Below the pieces are notes generated by a model. The model saw nothing but the letters and a program-made list of their open reading frames with translations, was not told the DNA's origin and ran no database searches. Shown here one piece after another: positions 58,327 to 64,000 of a DNA stretch of 64,000 nucleotides. This stretch comes from Megalonaias nervosa. Lineage: Eukaryota > Mollusca > Bivalvia > Unionida > Unionidae. The stretch covers positions 96,012 through 160,011 of the forward strand of contig JAECUM010001828.1 of NCBI GenBank assembly GCA_016617855.1, written 5' to 3'. The translations under genes and the position numbers were made by a program. Position 1 is the first letter of the stretch; each line of letters begins with the position of its first letter.

Positions 58327-59268
58327 CACCTGAAACTAGTTTTCCCCACAATGGTCCGTTTCTATGAAACAAAGCTCTTTATTTTACGAAGTACTCATTT
58401 TGCTTGGTTGCTTTGCTATCTTAAATCACAATCATCATTGAGTGGGTTAATTTAAGGTAGTTTAATTAGTAATATACACAATAACATTTATAATAGTGTT
58501 TGATTGATCAACTGAAATGAGTTACCTGACATGCGACCGGGGCCGCTGGTTCTTAAGCATGTAGGATTTGTATGCCTTTTAACTTTTTTGTTTATTCCAC
58601 CTCCTTTATTTGATTCAAAAGACGTAATTAACGTGATAACAGAAAAGGAGGCATGCTTTTTATTTAGTGCAACAATACAACAAATGCTTCTGCTAGTCCG
58701 ATATCAAAACGTGGTTGGCACTTAATTAGGTTCTCAGAAAAACGCTCGCGGACGTAGCTGTTATGGTAGATTAACACATTTATGTTTAATTACAAGAGGA
58801 CACATTGCATTTTATGATGATTACACTTAAAAGGAACTAAAAGACAGAACTAGAACACAAATTTCAGTTGATAAAAAAATTATTTAATTGGTATTTATTT
58901 ATTAAAGTACTGCCTCGACTACGCTTAAGTGACATTTTCATTGATCGAAATTTCCTTGAATATCTTTAATTACGGTGTACTAAGAATGTCGTTTAGAAAG
59001 AAAATGTTGTAAATTTTATGACTTCTTTTTAAAGTTGATATTTCATAGAGTTGATTAAAATTTCCAGGTCCTATCTACCATTTTCGACGATAAAACGAGT
59101 GATATATCAAAGTTTCCGTTACTAATTTTGATCGCAATTTTCTTCAAGTTCAACAAATAGGGATCAGTTTTTGGGTACTTTTTGGTTTAAAAAATGGGAT
59201 CCACGCGTGACCCCGCGCTATAAGCGGGTTCGCGAGTTATCGGGGCATGAATTATCAAGGGAGTGGTG
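58327..59268. mobile_element. TA-target insertion dated by a nearby empty site
   Basis: 942 bp flanked by TA (58325-58326, 59269-59270). Repeat copy 1 at 58022-58200 shows the uninterrupted sequence, 'aaggttatatgtagg', with one TA. The right end reads, reversed, CACCACTCCCTTGATAATTC and then a GC-rich 'gataactcgcgaacccgc' region. The left end begins CACCTG, so the inverted termini are short or eroded. No transposase frame was recognised. Confidence 0.7.
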
Positions 59269-59365
59269 TATGTAGGATTATTTTAAAGTGATGAAAGGTT
59301 TCTTATCGACCAGCGATAGAAATATCAAACAGTTACAGCCAAAATGATAAAATGGTAAGGGTAAT

Positions 59366-60848
59366 ATATAAACATTCCCGATCAACAGGGAATGTAAATG
59401 GTGTGTGTTAATGAAGATTTAGATGAAAAGGTATTGAGTATGAAGGATGGTATATACATTACATATAAATACTCAAGGTGATAGCATAAAAGTTATAGCT
59501 TAGAAAAAATGTTTACTTCTTTCAGGAATTTCAAAATACAAGAGACGTTTATTGTATCAGAAAGTTCCTTCATGTCATGCACATTGTAGTACTGATCGCT
59601 CATAGGTTGCAGGTCAAAACAATCCATCATAAAGTGCTTAACAGTGAATAAGTTCAAAGAATTAAAATGTTCAATAAATGTAATTTTAAAATAATTGATT
59701 TAATACAAACTGTTTGATGAAATTGTTGACATTTTTCAATGAACAAGCTTCGTTTGGATTAAATATGGTAGTGCTCTACAGTTTCTTATTTTACATAGAT
59801 TTTTAAAGAAAAGTAAATTCCCAGGTTTTCCTCACTGGTTATTCTGGCTGTTAAAAGACATTGTATATCTTAAGAATTGTTAAAGGAACTTTTCATTCCC
59901 TTTATTTTGGTGTATGATTGATGAGTGTATGATTGATGGGTTTGATTTGGGTTATAGAATACACAGCTTGGCCTTACTTCCTCACTTATCAAATAACTTC
60001 TAGCTCCACTTGGTCATTGTCACTTCCTGGATTGCAGTGGTAAAACAGAAGAAAAAGGTGATAACTTTTTTAACATTTTATGTATTTTGTAATTCATCCA
60101 TTGCACTTTAAGAAACTGTATTTTCTAGTCTGGTAAAATTAATTTCCCCTATGTTAACAACTGCTAAAGATAGTGTACTTCAGACTATTTCAGTTGATTT
60201 TTTGAACACATTGGAGCAGTCATTTTGTTTAACAGTGTACTTAGATCACATATAATTTCCACAACTACAATATCCAAAGAAATATCAGCCACATTGCATG
60301 AAAGTAACATAGATATGCCAACATTCTCTCCATTGTACATGTTGCAAATGCCAACAACATCACCTTACACCTGTCACTCTCTCAGAAGTTCCTAATATCT
60401 GTATAGTGCCCACTATAGCATATTGTAAGGCAGTAAAGATATGGTAATTTAAAACTTGAGATTTTATTCATGATGGGATTAATGTTTATATCTATTTTGT
60501 ATTCAGTGTAAATACCTGACTTCATCTGAAATACATACTTAACAAATAACTATGTCATTTATCAGTTAGGCTGTACTCCAGAATTTCTTGTTATGTAAAC
60601 ATACCAGAAATGTCAAAAGTGACAGCGGAATCATTCCACAAAATGCATCTTATGTTTAATATGAAATTGTTCAAAGACAGACAAATGAGCAAACAGAAGA
60701 TTTTACTTTCATAAAATGATTTAATTTTACAGATGAAAAGTTAAGAAATATTCATTCAGTACAAAGATATTGTAACAGTAGTGATGACAGAAAATGATGG
60801 ATTACAACCTGTTTTGGTTTCATTTATAACTAATATTTGTTGACTTAC
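59366..60848. other. Intron sequence
   Basis: AT-rich, no repeats or exons recognised. Confidence 0.4.
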
Positions 60849-60951
60849 TGTGTTATTTATTTTTGTTTTAGTAACCCCACAACACATATTCATTGATTTA
60901 ATTCTAATGTTCTCCACAAAATCATTAACGACAGAAAACAAAAGCATTACA
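60849..60951 (-). CDS. Internal exon of an unidentified host gene (minus strand)
   Basis: 103-nt minus exon, acceptor ..CTTGAATGCCAG (weak pyrimidine tract), donor GTAAGT. Phase 2 in, phase 0 out. It reads VMLLFSVVNDFVENIRIKSM, then NMCCGVTKTKINNT. It joins the exon ending at 62088 (phase 2) in frame. It lies in the last intron of the + strand receptor. The next downstream minus exon in phase was not found. Confidence 0.45.
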
Positions 60952-61622
60952 CTGGCATTCAAGTAGTTTTATTTTAAATATATTCAATATAAATATTTAA
61001 AATGTTTATTAATGCTGAATTTCTTAATTTCTTCTTCATGGACAACACTACCACCTTTTTGGTTTTAGAGTCTTGTTTTGTGGTTTCTCTGTGCACTGAT
61101 CAAGTGTACATTTCATGAATCATGAGTTTATTGTCTCTATTTCAAAGGGTATACTATGGTCTTTCAGTTTAAAACTATCAGCAGTACTTATGTTTAAGAT
61201 GCATTTTATGTAGAAAAATGCAAAACAATTGCTTTGTACCTGCAATTTCATTTTTTTGGTGGTAATTCTTTGTTTTGGTTTGACACGATAAAATCTAGAT
61301 ACTGAGCAAAAAACAAAAACTTAAAGAACAAAATTACAAGTAAGTAATGTTCTTAGCCCCTTGTAAATTTAATGCTTTACATGTAGTATCTATGTTATGA
61401 AATAAACTTTTGTGGCATCAGTAATATGTTAAGGAAGTATTATTTATATTTGCAGACAATATTCTCACAAAAGTTCTATCTATTTTAAGGGTTACTTATG
61501 TACTAATAGCGATATTCATATATTTAAGACAAGCTCAAAAGAAATTATGTTTTAAGTATTCCTCTTTATTCCTTTTGATGTTTGCATCTGTTTTGTTTAA
61601 TTCGATTGTTTTACTATTTCAG

Positions 61623-61669
61623 GGGAAGAAAGTGTCTATGAAAACACTAAAAGATCTAAATGGAACTAG
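61623..61669 (+). CDS. Ig-superfamily receptor, exon h: C-terminus
   Basis: Acceptor ..TTTTACTATTTCAG; phase 1 in, following exon g. It reads EESVYENTKRSKWN and stops at TAG 61667-61669. YENT is another Y-x-N (Grb2-type) motif, the sixth tail tyrosine. No AATAAA was seen in the following 700 bp, so the 3' UTR end is unknown. Confidence 0.75.
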
Positions 61670-61972
61670 ATAATGTGCAGAAAAATTTTGTACTGAAGAT
61701 TGACAGTTATCAGTTGTCTACATAAACAACTTCTCTATGTATCTATTTTATTTCTTTTTTTTCTAAACTCTTACATCTGTCCAATTTTTTTTTATTGTAA
61801 GACCTTCAATATCAACATATTTATCCAATGATTGAATTTTAAAATGTATGGTTGTCTCAGGGCAAGCAGTTTTGCCAAACCCAGCTACACAGCAGACTTT
61901 TTTCTCATTAGCTGGTAAATTACTGCAGTTAATTCCAAGATTGATGTAATCTTAAATTACTCAACAATATTT

Positions 61973-61974
<2 letters not shown>

Positions 61975-62012
<38 letters not shown>
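61975..62012. repeat. (TA)n microsatellite
   Basis: Pure TA tract of about 36 bp, 0.3 kb after the receptor stop codon. Confidence 0.95.
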
Positions 62013-62013
<1 letters not shown>

Positions 62014-62087
62014 TGCTATGCCAGTCTCACAAATTTATCTTGTTTATATGTTTTACATTGAATATGTAAAATAGTGTGTACACTTAC

Positions 62088-62181
62088 CTTGTTTCCACTG
62101 AGTACATAGCCTTGAGACGGTCCCTCGTGAAAAGCATATGGCTGCCTTGGACGAGATCGAACAACACTCATTTCATCCATT
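62088..62181 (-). CDS. Possible 5' coding exon of the minus-strand gene
   Basis: Ends at a consensus donor (GTAAGT, 62087-62082). In the frame that continues into exon 60849-60951 it reads VLFDLVQGSHMLFTRDRLKA then MYSVET, leaving in phase 2. That frame has a TGA just upstream, so either translation starts at the internal ATG 62137 or a weak acceptor lies near 62168. A second frame opens at ATG 62181 but would create a stop at the next junction. The higher GC content here fits an exon. Confidence 0.45.
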
Positions 62182-62466
62182 GTGTTGATTATTTTAATTC
62201 ATCAATATGTTGCAAGTAGTTTTTAGGTAATTATTTCTTACCAATGATGATATTTTATTTGTTGCATTATTTGTTTAATGTGTATTTTAGTCAATTAATG
62301 CCTCCCTGAACATGCTCCACTAAGATTATAATGGGGGCTTTTTTCAGCATTCTGTGTTATTGAACATGAGGTGGTAGCATTCCCATTTCTAAACACATGA
62401 ATCAGTGAACCTTAATTGTCCCAGTTGAGTATGTCTGTGTAAACAGCCAAGGTTCCCCAAGAGTAC

Positions 62467-63052
62467 AGAGACTATGAATACAGCCCAGTCATTCCAGATA
62501 TGAGATGGAATATCTATGAATACAGCCCAGTCATTCCAGATATGAGATGGAATATCTATGAACACAGCCCAGTCATTCCAGATATGAGATGGAATATCTA
62601 TGAACACAGCCCAGTCATTCCAGATATGAGATGGAATATCTATGAACACAGCCCAGTCATTCCAGATATGAGATGGAATATCTATGAACACAGCCCAGTC
62701 ATTCCAGATATGAGATGGAATATCTATGAACACAGCCCAGTCATTCCAGATATGAGATGGAATATCTATGAATACAGCCCAGTCATTGCAGATATGAGAT
62801 GGAATATCTATGAATACAGCCCAGTCATTGCAGATATGAGATGGAATATCTATGAATACAGCCCAGTCATTCCAGATATGAGATGGAATATCAATGAATA
62901 CAGCCCAGTCATTGCAGATATGAGATGGAATATCTATGAATACAGCCCAGTCATTGCAGATATGAGATGGAATATCTATGAATACAGCCCAGTCATTGCA
63001 GATATGAGATGGAATATCTATAAATACAGCCCAGTCATTCCAGATATGAGAT
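62467..63052. repeat. 42-bp minisatellite, about 14 copies, open on both strands
   Basis: The unit contains 'gaatacagcccagtcattcc' and 'agatatgagatggaatatct' plus 'at'. On the + strand it reads as MRWNIYEYSPVIPD repeated, on the minus strand as VFIDIPSHIWNDWA repeated. Variant bases (TAC/CAC, CCA/GCA) occur in blocks, as expected from unequal exchange or slippage. No splice signals or start context argue for translation. Confidence 0.9.
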
Positions 63053-63214
63053 GGACAGCATTTACATTCAGAGTCTTCTGTCTCCTGTCAAATTAAATTT
63101 AAACCTAAATTCCAAAATTCTGAATCCAAATTTTTTACTTTTGGAAAAGTTACCAACCTTGACTAATTGTATTCAGGTGAAAAACATCCCTGAAATTGTT
63201 ATTTTATTAGAATG

Positions 63215-63440
63215 CCAAAATTCGGATTTGCCTATATTTTGATTTAGACAAATTTCGAACATGCCCAGATTTTTTGCTATCCAAATTCTGGGTTTGTCTA
63301 AATTTTGGATTTGCCCAGAGTTTGATTTATACAAATTATTGATTTGCAAAGATTTTAAGTTATCCAAATTTCGGGTTTGTTGAAATTTTGGATATGCTCA
63401 GATTTTGATGTATTCAAAATTCGGATTTGCTCAGCTGTGC
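63215..63440. repeat. Degenerate repeat, about 33-bp period
   Basis: Repeated 'caaattctgggtttgtct'-like and 'gcccagattttgatttat'-like words, about six to seven copies with length variation. Not coding. Confidence 0.6.
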
Positions 63441-63939
63441 ACTTGAAGGTTTTATTTTAAAAGGAGTTTATACAAATAAGGCAGTTCAAGTCTCCACCAA
63501 TAGGATTATACTCTGATGTTATAAAACATAATCTTCATTTTACCAAATTTAATGTATAAAATATTTATGATAAAAACTGTTGTCTTTAAAGTACATGTGT
63601 GGTGTTTTGTGAAAATCTTGTTTGTGAGGCTTGTACAGTTAATATGTGGCCATGAATTAAAATCATATCAATGTAATTGTGATATTGTGATTATCAGAGC
63701 ACAAAAAATAAGAAAGAACAAATAGAAAGTAAAACATAATTTATTCTGTATTTATTTATATCATAAATAGCACACATTTCTTCTTTTACCTCTGTAATCT
63801 GTTCTTTCTTTCTAGACTTTATTGTACAGAAATATCAGCACCAACACCACTAGCATATTTCTACACTCCTTTCAACTGAAGCCACTACCATGTGAGTCCA
63901 GAATATGTTATGGCTTAAAGAATTCTAAAAAACCAGTTA

Positions 63940-63942
<3 letters not shown>

Positions 63943-64000
<58 letters not shown>
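63943..64000. repeat. (AT)n microsatellite at window end
   Basis: Pure AT tract running to the last base. Confidence 0.95.

Noticed and set aside
62500..63096. 198-codon open frame as a repeat-protein gene
   Set aside because: It is the 42-bp minisatellite read in one phase; the opposite strand is equally open and there are no splice or start signals.

Overview
The window is AT-rich animal DNA: introns with clean GT/AG boundaries, a type-I membrane receptor, tRNA-derived SINEs, a LINE, LTR retrotransposons and many TA-target DNA transposons. The repeats, a THAP relic and a capsid cassette best fit a mollusc, probably a bivalve, but no marker gene proves it. Nothing prokaryotic was seen.

Three layers overlap. 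(1) On the + strand, eight exons between 34071 and 61669 form the 3' part of an Ig-superfamily receptor. There are two Ig-domain exons, one transmembrane exon and five cytoplasmic exons, with splice phases that agree at every junction. The tail carries six tyrosines, including an ITIM-like and an ITAM-like arrangement. The 5' exons were not found. (2) On the - strand, a chain of well-spliced but unidentified exons runs from about 62181 down to 10440, where a stop codon and AATAAA follow. It is interleaved with the receptor exons on the opposite strand. It may be one gene with gaps or more than one gene. (3) At 11485-16671 lies a decayed cassette of seven structural genes of a Polinton/Maverick- or adintovirus-like DNA virus: coiled-coil protein, small core-like protein, double jelly-roll major capsid protein, pX/mu-like protein, adenain-type protease, fibre-like protein and a small membrane protein. 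No polymerase, integrase or packaging ATPase is visible.

Layout: 1-8000 is mostly repeats; 8002-10413 a pogo/Tigger-like element; 10440-10972 the 3' end of the minus-strand gene; 11210-16671 the viral cassette; 16672-18311 a TA-target transposon that interrupts the last viral gene; 19313-20488 a second pogo-like element; 21.5-24.4 kb SINE, tandem repeats and a solo LTR; 25575-29177 a rearranged LTR retrotransposon with 4-bp target duplication that encloses a THAP-domain relic; 30277-32900 a LINE (minus); 34-62 kb the receptor with minus-strand exons, solo LTRs and divergent satellites in its introns; 62.4-63.5 kb minisatellites.

Limits: exon calls rest on splice signals, open frames and phase agreement only. 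Boundaries of divergent repeats are approximate. Family names for mobile elements rest on termini, target duplications and short protein motifs.
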